64,000 bases of DNA from Brachycybe producta (GCA_036925085.1 JAUPFP010000001.1:18413342-18477341); one strand, 5' to 3'. Shown: positions 21,602 to 33,432, numbered from the stretch's first letter. A program made the numbers and translations. Notes: a model not told the origin generated them from the sequence alone.

Positions 21602-23715
21602 ATGGGAACACCTTCACCAAACATTACAGACCTTGTAATGCAGCTATTGGGCAATTCTGAAAGTCTGCAGTCATTAGCCGGACTGTACAAAGCAATTCTT
21701 CAAGTTTGAGTAGCCAGGCTATGCAGAGTAATTCTACTATTGTTGGACCAGCTACACAAAGTAATTCTCCAAGTTTGGTTAGACAAACTGTACAGAGCAA
21801 TTCTTCAAGTTTTGTTTCTACCATATCAGCAATGCCAGTCACCCATGGAAACATTTTAGATGAAATTAGGAGACTCTTCTCATCCGTTCCCTCTTCACAC
21901 CACCAAGAAAAAAATATAAAAGTGCATATGGGCACATTTGTCAAGATGTCATTTTGTTAACCAATCCTAGTGATAAAAAAACATCTCTGGAAAAAGAAAA
22001 GCCCATGCCTTTTTAAATGGATATGGTTACAATGCTGTTCAGTTCAAAAAGCAGTGGTATGCCAATGAAGTTATCTACAATGTTTGCCAGTTATTTGGTG
22101 ACAAACTTGCTAACATTGAATTTGAATTGCAAGTGCCTACTTCTGGTACTTTGGTTTCACCCTCACTGCATTCTGGGGCAGAGTTGGATGGGATGACAAC
22201 GTACAGCATTTTTCAACAGAAGGCAATCTATGTTTACCGCAAAACTGATTTGCTCGCTGCTAATGAATCTATTGATGAGCATGTTGATCAACTGGGGCAA
22301 ACAGAAGAAAATGAAATTACAGCCTATGAATTGCCAGATCTAACCAGCCATGACATCACTGCACCAGTTCTGGACTTTGATGAACAGCAATTGGAAACTA
22401 ACATTGAACTTGCTATTAAAAACAGCCTCGAAGATCCAGAAACAAATGCAACACTGGAGTCATTATTGAATGATATTCAATGTAAACTAGAAACAAATGT
22501 CAAATGCAACTTCAGCGTAATTAGGGGTGAAGTTTTTGACTGTTGTATATGGGCTAGTCATAGAAAAAGCTTTTCTCTATGGTATGCAATTTCTGTTGTT
22601 TTCTCTAATATTGATGGTGTGTCAGAGGGGGCTGTAGATGAAGGTGGTCCATCTCATGAGATGTGGCATTTATTGCTCAGTGAATTAAAATGCAGTAATT
22701 TGTTTGAAGATGATGAAAATGCTAAGAACATATCACTAAATAATGAGTCATTGGCAAACACTTATACTATGAAGCAGACAGACTCGTATGTATGGCATTA
22801 TTAGTTCATAGAGAGCCTGCTCCAAATTTTTTCTCTCAGTTTGTTTAATCATCTATCAACTGCTGTGGATACTTTGGACACTAATGTAACAGACATTGCT
22901 GTTAATTAGCAACAATTCAACAAGCTGAAGATTTTGAATCTTTACAAACTGCTGTTAACAATGCCACCACTTTGCTTACTTTATGTGGTTGCCAAATTTG
23001 CATTCGAAACATTACGGAAAAGGATTCCATTGTTGAGAGTGCCATAAGGTTTTATCTTTATCACAGAACCAGTGCAGCATTTGATCTACTAAAAGAAGGA
23101 CTACAAACATTTGGCATGCTTAACTTGATTGAAAAACATTCAACTGTTTTCAGAGATGTATTTTGTCACAATGGGTTCCATTTTAATGCAGACAATATAA
23201 AAACTCTTTATCAAATCAACTTCAGTGAGAATGGAATGAACAGAAGAATAATAGAAAACCATATTATCAGCTACTGGGGAGATTATGCACAAGATTGCGA
23301 AAGTAATCATAAATAATTAGACAAATATTAGCTTCAACAATCTAATAGATATTAAGCAAATCTCAATTTATTACATGTGTTTTGTTCTGTATGTTTAAAC
23401 TTTGAAATTCAACTATATTCAACTATATAATCACGTGATTTTTGTTACACAACGATTCAATTTCATTTTCAGAAGGTAAAACAAATGTAAGCTTGAAAGA
23501 ACTGCTAAGCTTTGCAACAGGTGCTGATGAAATCCATCCACTGGGCTTTGCTATACAGCCAACACTAGAATTTCTACATGAGAATGAGTCAACACCCAAT
23601 GGCAAATACATGTTTCTTGATTTTGCAACTTCCAGTTACTTTAAACTTATATGAGAAGTTTAAAGATAATTTTGATTTTAGCATTCAAAATGGGATGGTG
23701 TTTGGATTTGCATAA
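21602..23715 (+). pseudogene. HECT-domain E3 ubiquitin ligase (G2E3-like), decayed
   Basis: From ATG 21602 the frames give a Ser/Asn-rich leader, an ILDEIRRLFSSVP segment and HICQDVILLTNPS. A block with KEVIYNVCQLF-like residues and a HECT domain follow. HECT landmarks are SVVFSNIDGVSEGAVDEGGP, ATTLLTLCGCQ, FRDVFCHNGFHF, IISYWGDYAQDCE, LLSFATGADEIHPLGF and PTLEFLHENES. The catalytic Cys context (ANTC) is at about 23604-23615. It lies one base out of frame because of an extra base just upstream, and the terminal FSIQNGMVFGFA ends at 23715. Other breaks lie near 21710, 21930, 22000 and 22804. HECT ligases transfer ubiquitin via that Cys; this copy cannot make the protein as read. It may be transposon cargo or host-derived. 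Confidence 0.85.
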
Positions 23716-23954
23716 TTCAAGGTTGAATCTGAATTATTCTGAAATATTTCTTTATTTTGTATTAAATACAACTTTTACCTGCTTGCAAATCTCATTAATA
23801 ACATTGTTTGAAATATGTATGCTTAATAAAAAAATTAACATGAATGTGTAATTTGACACCCTAAATTTTAAATTAATGAAAAGATGATTAAGTACTCTTT
23901 TCTTTCCACTGTTAAGATGTTAATTTTGAGATATCAACTATTGTCCTATTTTTA

Positions 23955-24190
23955 GCAGTTTTGGAGTTAGCATTTTTTGAATTTGCATCATTTTCAGCAA
24001 AACAGTTAAACTTCAAAGGGCCAATTCTCCATAAATTATGGCCCGATTTAAAAACAAATAAATTTAGAGTATTTTTATGTCCTAGTTGTGTTATGATTGT
24101 TTACATTAACATCTGTGATGATCAAGCAACAAAATTTGAATTTTTGGGTGAATTAGTGATGAATAGCTCATATACTTGTGAAAGTCACTA
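23955..24190. repeat. Interspersed repeat, copy 1 of a family seen three times
   Basis: Words shared with 24755-24860 (TTTGCATCATTTTCAGCAAA and AACTTC.AAGGGCCAAT) and with 25985-26130 (AAATTATGGCC.GATTTAAAA, GGGTGAATTAGTG.GGAATAGC). The copies cover different parts of the consensus. Non-coding. Confidence 0.7.
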
Positions 24191-24754
24191 AAATGTATAA
24201 GTGGTGTGTAATGTTGTGTATACAGTGTATATATAACACATGTGTATATGCAATGCTACATGTATGTACATGTATGTATTTGATATGAAAAGTGACCAAT
24301 TAAAAAGTTATAAATAAAAAATTGAAATGATTGTTTATTGCATTATAGATTATGTAATCTACACGTTTTTGAATTTGCATAAGTTTAAGAAACATATTTT
24401 TGTTACAATTTTCAAACTTTAAAAAATTGCTCACTTTTTCACCTGTAAAATGGCATCTATGGTTTTTACATCACTGGAAAAGAAATGTAATAAACTTCCA
24501 CATAGCATAATTAGTTTTTTTGTAGGTGGACCACCACAGGGCGAAAATCGGGGTCAACAGTCACTTAAATTGGATTTTTCGAAGTTTTGGCTAATTTTTT
24601 TATTATGTTGCAGTCATAGTTCAATCAAAGTAATAGTGAAACATAGTAGAGTAAACCCAAGTGCATACCTGCAAAAAATATGAACGCTAACCTTTGACCA
24701 CAACACGGCCTAAAATGGGTTCAAATTTGACCAAAATGCTAAAAATTATCTTTA

Positions 24755-24860
24755 GTTGTTCCAGAGTTCCAGAGCATTTTTTACATTTGCATCATTTTCA
24801 GCAAAACAGTGAAACTTCGAAGGGCCAATTTTCCAATGTTATAGAAGCAATAGGCTTACA
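24755..24860. repeat. Interspersed repeat, copy 2 (5' part)
   Basis: Matches the first ~90 bases of the repeat at 23955-24190, then diverges. Confidence 0.65.
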
Positions 24861-25984
24861 TAACATTTCTCATGAATGACACACTTGTTATATTTTTTTC
24901 TTTTTCTCTTCCCTAAAAACAAAACTTTTGTGAGACATAAAATGACCCACTTAAAAACTACCCCTCACTTTTTCTTGTGTTTATTTTTTACATATATTTA
25001 CTTTTTTACATTACAAGTTCTTTCACAATTTTCAAACAAAAAATTAGTTTTATTAGATTATTCAGTTATTGCAATGGTTTAGGGCTATATTTTTTTTATA
25101 TACAATTAAGGTGGAAGCTGATTTTTTTTTTTTTTTTTCTACTTTTTATACACCATCTTATATAATCAATAGGGGGGAAAATGGCAATTTATCTTGTCTC
25201 TTTAGCAAGACAGTTTTTTTTAATTTAAACTAACTGTAATATATGTACTGGAAATTAGAAAAACTGTTAGCTATAGCTTAGGGTTATCTTTTTTTACTAA
25301 CTGTTTTTTTGTATATGTCCACTGTTTTTTATATATATTCTAGGTATATTTATTAATATATTATATTATTAGGAAAATTATTATAAAACTAACCAATAAC
25401 ATGGGTTCATGAGGTAGAGTCCAGCCCCTCCAAAACTAAATAAAAACAGCTTGAATTTGAGCCAAAGAGACAAAAAGCTTCTGAGCTTCCTTTGAATTAC
25501 CCCTCTTCATTTGTCTACCTCATCGACCAGCAACTTAACACAAGGATTATCCATCATTCTGCTGGGCACTGTGTTGTTTCCCCGCAAACTTTGAGCTGGT
25601 TCCCACTTGGGTTTTCCACACAAAGTTACTGTTGGGTCTTCATAGTTGAAACCAAAAGAATTGGCTGGGAATGTTGTATTAAGTTCATCATGTTCCAGTG
25701 TTTGTAAGTTGTATATATGTTTTCATTTTGTATTGGGTTGTGTTTTTTTTTTTATTTTTCTTGGTTTTGGTAATGGGTTACTATGTTTTAACAGATTTTT
25801 AATATCAATGGGTTTTTCTTGTATTAAGGTCTAAATGGGATTGAGGGAATAATAATAATAATAACAAAATGTTATTTCAAAAAATTCGGAATTGTTTTTT
25901 TATTTTAAAGTCTGAACTGACTTAAGCGAACCTCATAAATTAATAAATTGCTTCCTTTTAAAACTTAAAGGAAATAGAAGCAAC

Positions 25985-26130
25985 ACCAAAAATTATGGCC
26001 TGATTTAAAAACAAAAAAGTTAGAGTATTTTTTTATGTTCTATTTGTGTTGTGATTTTTTAAATTAATATCCAAGATGACTGAGCAACACCTTTGGGTGA
26101 ATTAGTGTGGAATAGCTCATATTCATGCAA
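25985..26130. repeat. Interspersed repeat, copy 3 (3' part)
   Basis: Matches the last ~150 bases of the repeat at 23955-24190, with small indels. Between copies 2 and 3 (24860-25985) I see only AT-rich non-coding DNA with poly-T runs. Confidence 0.65.
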
Positions 26131-26389
26131 ATATTCCCAGATTCATTTGGGATTTCAATGAGAGTGTACGAGATTCATCCTCAGTGTTGGACCCCTCTGG
26201 TTTGAAAGTGGATGCTAATTTGCTGAACTCATCTGGTTTTAACAGATAAGTATAGCAAAGCTAATTTTACTATATTATTTTACTGAATTTACGACTATAT
26301 AAACAAATTTGGATATTTCATATATTTGGGGGGCATTTGTCCATTTGCCCCCCTGGGTGCGCCCCTGTTGGAGACGACGCATTCGTAAA

Positions 26390-27125
26390 TACTTTTAGTT
26401 TTTTTTATTTATTTTTGTTTTTTGACATTTCTTTGTTCGGACAAAGATGTCGGCATCGTTGTCTTACAGCCATCAAGATTATTCTGCAAAACGATTATTT
26501 GCATTCTAAAGACAAATTACGTCCAGTTAAAGGTTGGCATGGTCCTTGATTAGAGGCCACACATTCTGAAGTACTTGATTTTTATTCATTTATTTTCGGT
26601 TTTGGATGTGTCTTAGTCCGGAGGAAGAGATGTCAACATCCCCATCCTACAGCCATTTCAATCAATCTACGAAACGATTATTCCCATTCAATAGGAAATA
26701 ACATACAATAGAAGGTTGTAGTCGTGGTTTAGAGACCAAACATTCGATAGTACTTGATTTTTTTTCTCATTTATTTCGTTTTTGGATTTCACTTGGTTCA
26801 GACGAAGAGACGTCGGCATTTCTGTCCTACAGCTGCCTCGATCGTTCCACCAAAACAATCATTAGAATTCAAAAGGCAAATAACGTCCGGTAGAATGTTG
26901 CGGTTTTTTATTAGAGACCACACGTTTGTCAGTACTTGATTTTTTTTCCATTTATTTTCGTTTTTGATGTCTCGTAGTTCGGATGAAGAGACATCAACAT
27001 CTCTGTCCTACAGCCATCTTGATCATTTTACAAAACGATTCCTTACATTCAAAAGGTAAATAACACAGTAGAACATTGTGGTTCTTGGTTAGAGGCCACA
27101 CATTCATAAGTAGGGCCTACTTGAT
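26390..27125. repeat. ~182-bp tandem repeat, four diverged units
   Basis: Units start near 26390, 26573, 26751 and 26934, each with a T-rich TACTTGATTTTT..CATTTATTTT..TTTTGGAT lead and GAAGAGA(C/T)GTC(A/G)(A/G)CAT. Each then has TCCTACAGCC and AAAACGATT..., and a GTTAGAGRCCACACATTC tail. A related fragment in reverse orientation occurs at about 31435-31560. Confidence 0.85.
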
Positions 27126-28179
27126 TTTTTTTTCATTTTTGTTTTTGGATGCCTCTGTTCATGTTATTTAATTAAATAGCATTGTCATTTTTTCATTGGT
27201 TTTAAATAATTTTCAAACCTGCAGAGATTTTATCTGAATGGGTCTAAGAATCTTTGCACAAGACTCAATTATTATTTCTTTATTGTCTTTTTACTTTTAT
27301 TTTGTTTTGTTTTATTTTTAATGAAATAAATATACAATTCTTCGCAAACCAATACATTTTTTATTTTGTGGATAATTGTACTTCTAGGTTGGATCATCAA
27401 CTCTGTAGTTTTACAAACTTTTTAAATGTACAAAAATTTTACTGGTATCTGAAACAAAACTGTGTATTGGTTCTATTTATTAGATGCCAATCATGAATAT
27501 TGTTTGTTTTCAGATGCTAAAAATTTCCTGGAATGTTTTTTGCATGCTTATACAGTGTATATAATAACTCATTTGAGTTTCACACATGTGGGCAATAATA
27601 CTGGTTTTGTCACTGCCACATGACTCATCAGGAGGCTTGTAAGACAGGCAATAGTTTTATTCACTTTTTTTTACCTGTCAGCAGGCTGCTTCGACCAGTT
27701 TTTGAGCTTCCACGCTGAAAAGAAAATATGGGTCATTAGAAGCTATTGTACCATGGTCTTTATAATATATTCTACTTACATATATATAAAAACTGGTCAG
27801 ATGTTCTAGTGGATGCTTATTAGATGGATATTGATGGTTACCATAGTAATTAAAGATCTGAGTTTAATCAATTAGATAGTTTGCCTTTGGAAAATAAATT
27901 TATTATTAGATTTGGCATGTTATGTAGTTTAGTATAAAGTAGTACATGAACCATACAGAGAACAATGAACTAATGATGACTACAGAAAGTTCATTTTTAT
28001 TTTGTGCCCAGCAAATGTTCAAAGAATGAGAATCAGACCTGTTGAAAAAATGGTTTCATTATCATTATAATGTACTTATATAAAGGTAATTAAAATATAT
28101 GGCTCATACAGCATAAAATCAAAGTGTTGTTGAAGCAATATTAGGCAGATATAAAGACAGCAAACTGTAAAGAGATCTG

Positions 28180-28930
28180 GTTAATAGAATGTCAGACTTC
28201 ATTTTTTGGAAATTGTATGGGTGGCAAACTCACAACAAAAACCAAAAACTTGTTGAACCAACAAGAGAAACAAAGATAAATAAGTCAACTAAAGGAAGAC
28301 CTGTTGAAAACAATGTTTCAGGCATTAGTATTTCTATTTTTTTAATTGTTTTTTAAACTCACATGACAAAAACCAAAAAGTTGCTGAAGCAACAACAGAA
28401 AGCAATACAAATGAACTAACTAGACGACCTGTTGAAGTAAATGTTTTGAAATTACTATTTTGATTTTTGTTTTTGTTAATAAAACTCACGACAAAAACCA
28501 AAAAGTTGCTGAGGCAACAGCATAAACAAATACGAATGAGCCAACTAGAGGACCTGTTGAAATATACGTTTTCGACATTAATATTTTCAGTTTTTAATTG
28601 TGTTTATTATGCTTACGACAAAAACCAAAAAGTTGCTGAAGCAACAAACGAAAAGAAAACAAATGAGCCAAATATAGGAAGACCTGTTGAAATAAATGTT
28701 TCAAAAAGAAATATTTTGCTTTTTTATTAAAATTGTGTGAAACTTACCAATAAAGGAAAGAGAAATGTCTAAGGCAGCAAAAGGAAATAAAGGCAGCAAA
28801 TGGTAGAGTCTTGTTGAAAAGAATACAACTTTGATTTTGCTTTTCATTAATATTGTGCTGGTGTTAAACTCAAACAAGAAGAAGCAAGATTTTGCTGAAG
28901 CAAGCATGGCCAGCTATCAACAAACTAAAG
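28180..28930. repeat. ~120-bp tandem repeat, about six units
   Basis: Each unit contains AACTCAC(G/A)ACAAAAACCAAAAA followed by (C/G)TTG(C/T)TGAAGCAAC. Each then has ...ACCTGTTGAA(A/T)TAAATGTTT and a T-rich spacer with TTTTTAATTGT. Starts are near 28230, 28355, 28485, 28615 and 28740, with a last diverged unit near 28870. Weaker units with GACCTGTTGAAA occur back to 28040. Non-coding on both strands. Confidence 0.83.
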
Positions 28931-29323
28931 TAAGGCCTGTTTTATTGAATATTAATTATTATTATGTCATGATGTTTTCAAACTTTACTCACAATAATGT
29001 GTAAGATATACCTAAATAAACAAGATGCAGGCAACCAGATGATGCCTAAAAATAATACTTACTACTAGTATTGAACTTGGTGCAAAGTGTGGTTTTAAAA
29101 AATGTTACCTCACATTGCATGGAGTGCAATATTTTCCAAGTTAAGATTGGCAGAGACTACCAAGTCAGAATACCTGTTGAAATAAGATAATTAATGTTGT
29201 ATTGTTTACTGTCTTAGCTAGAATCTGTACCCGACTTACAAAATCAGATGAAAAGCATTGCAATTTAAATGAGGCAAGAGTAGTGAGCAGTGATTGATAG
29301 TGAAGTCTAGAATGTAAAAATTG

Positions 29324-29960
29324 TTAGCTTTTGGTGAATGTGACACAAAGTGAATTTTTGCAACTTACACATTGAATAGATTGGGTAGAGAAAGCCTGGG
29401 AAAGTATCTTATTGTTGGACACTTTCTTCAGTTGTGCTGCCAGCCTGCTGTTTTTTGTCTTTTTTGCCATTGCATCTGTTTTCCACTTTGGAAGACCTCG
29501 CCACACTCTTGGATCTGCCAACTCTGGGAGGATGCAATCCATGTAAAACCGCATGAGTTTTGGCATCATTTCTATTTCCCAAAAGTGACTGTCTCTTTTT
29601 ATGCTTTCTACATAGATGTCTACTGGGGTCCACACAATAAAATGACAGTAGATTCGCTGTGTTATGTGAAATTGGCCCTGGACATGGTAATAATATTAGT
29701 GTGTTTTTGATAGCTGAATCTCTGGCTCACCTTTTGGTAATTTCAAAAATAATCCTTTCTTTTTGTCACATGCTGCTTCCTGTGGTGACATGGTCTGAAC
29801 TGAATATGGGCATTTTACTTCAATGATACCATCATCACCAATGAGACCATCGGGTGTGGCAGCCAAATATGGTACCACAATGTCGACAAATAAACCAATT
29901 TTTACTTGTAAGCCATACTTCATGGCATATCCATCGATGGCACTGAATGACCTACAGTAC
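29324..29960 (-). pseudogene. YqaJ-type exonuclease/recombinase domain, truncated
   Basis: One minus-strand frame with a single in-frame TAA near 29697 reads AMKYGLQVKIGLFVD, YLAATPDGLIGDDGIIEVKC, YHVQGQFHIT, CHFIVWTPVDIYVE and FWEIEMMPKLMRFY. These are the core of the YqaJ/lambda-exonuclease nuclease fold. The aspartate of ATPDG, the E-x-K of IIEVKC and the QGQ motif are present. In the family this domain digests DNA ends in recombination. The N-terminus is cut at the inner edge of the right inverted repeat (about 29960-29985), where an acceptor-like CATTCAG suggests an exon boundary. Transcription would run inwards, towards the Mutator-like gene. Confidence 0.8.
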
Positions 29961-29984
29961 TGAAGTGTAGGCCAATGAATGACA

Positions 29985-30800
29985 TACAGTTTTGAAGTGT
30001 AGGTCACCAAGTGACCTACAATTAGTCTGTTCCATTTTTAGCTATAAATATTTTAGTTATGAATAACAACAAAAATCATTTTGACAGTTGTGTGGGTGGG
30101 GGAGGTTGGTAACCGGCTCTCTTAGCCAAAACTTTCTGAGGACTTTTTGCAAAAAGGGAGAAAAAAGCACTTTGTTGGTTCTGTGTACTGAATTTCGACT
30201 ATCCATCCAGTTAGCTGTGATTTTCCGAAAATTCTGAAATTTTACAAGTCACAAGAATAAATAGTGCTCTTCAACTTTTTGGTGTCTTGTAACTTTTTTG
30301 TAGGAAGCGCCCTTTTAGAAGTATTGAATGTCTAAATAGGCAGTTCGTTTCTCAAAATCGGCACACCCTATGAAAAGGTTACAAGACGCCAAATTTGAAG
30401 AGCACTATTTATTCATGTGACTGGTGAAATTTCAGAATTTTCTGATCGTCTCATGAGTTTTATATCAAAAGAATTGCATTTTATGGGTTTTTATATTATT
30501 GAAGATATGGGCAGTACGTCGTGTTGACAGTTGTGTGGGTGGGTGGGAAGTTGGTAAATCCTTTTTTTGCAAATACTTTCTTAGGACTCTTTTTGCATAG
30601 AGAAATTTTTTTTTAAAAAACACTAATGAAGTCATGCATTCTTGATAAATTCATTTACTTACTTTTAGATGACTTGAAACACAGTGCACTAGGCCTACAC
30701 ACACAAACACAAAAAATATCACATAAAACAAACCAAATACTGGTATAAAAACTTGAATAAAATGAATGAAAAATGCAAATAATTAAAAAAAAATTGAAAA
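29985..30800. repeat. Right inverted repeat of the 14.7-kb element
   Basis: Reverse complement of the left arm (see 16085-17425): AGTCTGTTCCATTTTTAGCT, TTTTGACAGTTGTGTGGGTG, TTTCTGAGGACTTTTTGCAA, ATTCATGTGAC, AATGAAGTCATGCATTCTTG and GATGACTTGAAACACAGTGC. It lacks the 0.6-kb insertion of the left arm. It contains its own internal inverted pair (GTCACAAGAATAAATRGTGC at 30248 against GCACTATTTATTCATGTGAC at 30402). Confidence 0.82.
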
Positions 30801-30809
30801 TATTTTTAA

Positions 30810-31720
30810 AAATGTAAATAACTAAACAAAAGTCTATGATGTTCTCATTATAAAACATTAAGAATGAAGAATTAAACAATTATGTTTCTCTAGGTTTGCT
30901 TCAAAGACCAACATAAAAGATATGTGAATTATTTATAATCTTTTATTGGTCATAGATACCTGCACGTTTTAGAATTTTGTGGGAACTTTTTTTTACAAAT
31001 GTTTATTACATTTGCTTCTATTTGTCATTGTCTTGTTAAATGAGTTATCTTTTTTTCAAGATTTCTCTAGCTTCCAAAATTTAGATTTTTATTTCAGATT
31101 AGAACAGCAACACACTATAAGTGCAAAATATTTTACACTAAGCCTTTACAATTGATTTCAGTTTTTTTCTAATTCAAGAGTACAATGTCCTGATATAGTT
31201 TTGTTTTCTAACTATATGAAAAGGATTCAAGTTGAAAATATTTTGTTCTCACAGTTGAAATGTGTACCTGATTTGTGTAAAATTCGATTTTTATAATAAT
31301 TTTTTTTTACGTGAAATTTCGTAAAATTTGAAAAATTCTTGTTAGACAAGAAAATTAAAGCCCACATTTCTAAAATAAAACATTTCCAAAATCATTTGAA
31401 AAACATCAATATGACAGCTTGATGGAGCTGGCGACATCTCTTCGTGTGAATGAAGAGGACATCCAAAAAACGAAAATAAAAGTAAAAAAAAAATTAAAGT
31501 AGGTATAATGATCGAGATGGCTGTAGAACGGAGATGTCGACGTCTCTTTGTCTGAAGGTGGTTTACATGAGGGAGAGATGATCGTGAGAAAAAGGTAATA
31601 TATAGTGTATGATGTCACATGCATGTGACGTCAATTGACTCCTTGCTGCTGTTGTAATTGTCAGGGTTGTTACATGGTTATTCTCATTTAAAAGTTTTTC
31701 ATTTTTAATTATTATTAAAT
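30810..31720. other. AT-rich non-coding stretch
   Basis: No coding pattern on either strand. About 31435-31560 resembles, in reverse, the 182-bp repeats at 26.4-27.1 kb (GAGATGTCGACGTCTCTTTG). Confidence 0.45.
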
Positions 31721-32340
31721 TACTAGTGGGGTAACCCGTCATAAATGATGGGAGCGAAATTCACATGCAATTGTGCACATGCGCGCCGTTTTTACTTCTT
31801 TCATTTCAATTTCAGTCACCCCCTCCCACTTTTCTCTCTCTCTCCCCTTCTACGCTTTCCAACCTTTTCGCCTCACCCCTCCCACTTTTCTCTCTCTGCG
31901 CTTCTACACTTTCCAACCTTTTCCCCTCACCCCCTCCCACTCCCCACTCCCCTCCATTATATAAATTCCGACGTGCTTCAATGGTTTTGTTACTCCAAAC
32001 ACACATACACATACCTGGGATATTATATATATATATAACTAGTGGGGTATGCGCATCGTTTTTTCCTTTTTTTACTCCTTTCATTTCAATTTCAGTCACC
32101 CCTCCCACTTTTCTTTCTCTCTCCCCTTCTACACTTTCCAACCTTTTCTCCTCACCCCCTCCCACTTTTCTCTCTCTCTCTCCCCCTTCTACACTTTCCA
32201 AAGGAAGAGTTCAACATATAGTTGACCATGAGAAGAAAAAAAATGCTTCATTTATTCAAGTTTATATAAATTCCGACGTGCTTCAATGGTTTTTGTTACT
32301 CCACACACACACACACACACACAGACCTGGGATATTATTA
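31720..32340. repeat. Dimer of a ~300-bp repeat starting ACTAGTGGGGTA
   Basis: Copy 1 (about 31722-32034) and copy 2 (about 32037-32340) both begin ACTAGTGGGGTA and carry TTTCATTTCAATTTCAGTCA. Both continue through CT-rich CCTCCCACTTTTCTCTCTCT and TCTACACTTTCCAACCTTTT blocks. They end with TAAATTCCGACGTGCTTCAA, a CA run and CCTGGGATATTATATATA. Copy 2 has a unique ~60-base piece inserted at about 32205. The proline/serine-rich frames over it are artefacts. I could not assign a class. Confidence 0.8.
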
Positions 32341-32456
32341 TATATATAATTATTATTAAATTATTATTACATTTTTATTTTTAATTTATTATTAAATTAT
32401 TATTAAATTTTTATTTTCAATTTACAAAATACGAGCAGCGGCGGCGGCGACTACCC

Positions 32457-33042
32457 TATGGAAGCCCGTTTGGGACATTTCGCACAATAATTTACGTTCA
32501 ATAATATTGCGTGCGCGCTCAATAATATTGTGCACACGCACAATAATATTGCGCGCACACACACAATAATATTGCGCACACACACACACAATATTGTGCA
32601 CACACGCTCAATAATATTGTGCGCACACGCTCAATAATATTGTGCACACACACAATAATATTGCGCGCACGTTCAATATTATTGTGCACCCACACTCAAT
32701 AATATTGTGCACTCACACACAATAATATTGTGCACACACACACAATAATCTTGCGCGCACGTTCAATATTATTGTGCACACACGCTCAATAATATTGTGC
32801 GCGCACACACAATAAAATGTCCCATTTGGAGCACCAGTGAGAAAGAAGTAATTATGCACAATACCTTATTGGTCGAGAGAAATGGGGTGGGGTTTTGGTA
32901 CTTGAAAGACGCTGCTCAGAATGACGACACAAGATGTCCGCCTAGTTTGACTGCTTTTCATAAAAGAGGGCGCGCCTATATATAAAAACGATATTTAAAT
33001 GAATTTTAGGTTATAACGCTCTTTATAATGTCGTTTATGCAA
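32457..33042. repeat. Left terminal inverted repeat with subterminal palindromic repeats
   Basis: From the end inwards there is a 50-base unique tip, then ~300 bases of short repeats. The repeats are built on CAATAATATTG flanked by alternating purine-pyrimidine GTGTGCGCGCAC-type runs. An ATTTGGAGCACCAGTGAGAA...GGGTGGGG segment follows, down to TTATAATGTCGTTTATGCAA. A 62-residue frame (32797-32985) recurs in the other arm, but this is explained by the repeat itself. Confidence 0.92.
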
Positions 33043-33114
33043 GGTAAAAATGATGTCGAAAAGAGATGTTAAAAAGAACTATATAGAAATTTTATAGTCC
33101 TTTTTGAGTTTTGT

Positions 33115-33240
33115 TTTTATTTACAAATAAAGTGTTTTCTGGTTTTACAGTTTTGAGATTTGTTATTGTAATTCTCTCTGCCTGTTGTCGTGTCAAAAAC
33201 CATTAAAGGCATGTGTATTATTTTTTATTATTATTAGTTA
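33115..33240. repeat. Direct repeat, copy 1
   Basis: AAGTGTTTTCTGGTTTTACA and TCTCTCTGCCTGTTGTYGTG recur at 34519-34645 in the same orientation, each followed by an ATT-rich run. Confidence 0.8.
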
Positions 33241-33357
33241 TTATAATTATTATGGTGGCATGTGGGGTCACTGGGGGCTTGGTGCAAAATCGGAACGAGT
33301 GGAGAGTTAGAACCAGCAAGGCCGACCCTGCTGCTTGCGGGATAAGGTACAGGAAAT

Positions 33358-33392
33358 GATGATGATGATGATGATGATGATGAGTTATTATA

Positions 33393-33431
<39 letters not shown>

Positions 33432-33432
33432 A
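33358..33432. repeat. (GAT)n then (ATT)n microsatellite
   Basis: ATGATG triplets from 33358 pass into TTATTA triplets to 33432. Confidence 0.9.

Larger units (their letters stand above)
16085..30800. mobile_element. Candidate ~14.7-kb transposon with long inverted repeats
   Basis: Sequence at about 16085-17425 recurs in reverse complement at about 29985-30800. Interior genes are a zinc-finger/Mutator-like transposase (plus), a HECT ligase pseudogene (plus) and a YqaJ-type exonuclease pseudogene (minus). Hundreds-of-bases inverted repeats are usual for Mutator-like elements, which fits the transposase type. I could not define the exact ends or a target-site duplication. The alternative is two separate copies of one repeat that happen to lie in inverted orientation. 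All interior genes are broken, so any element is dead. Confidence 0.55.

Noticed and set aside
24430-26950. Several 60-80-residue ORFs between the HECT and YqaJ genes
   Set aside because: Low-complexity Phe/Leu/Ile-rich frames from T-rich DNA; none matches a family or extends across repeat copies.
31765-32349. Proline/serine-rich 194-residue ORF and its 129-residue antisense partner
   Set aside because: They translate CT-rich simple sequence inside the dimeric repeat.
32797-32985. 62-residue ORF conserved between 32.8 kb and 37.8 kb
   Set aside because: The two copies lie in the inverted terminal repeats, so identity follows from repeat pairing. No family, start context or frame-specific conservation supports a gene.
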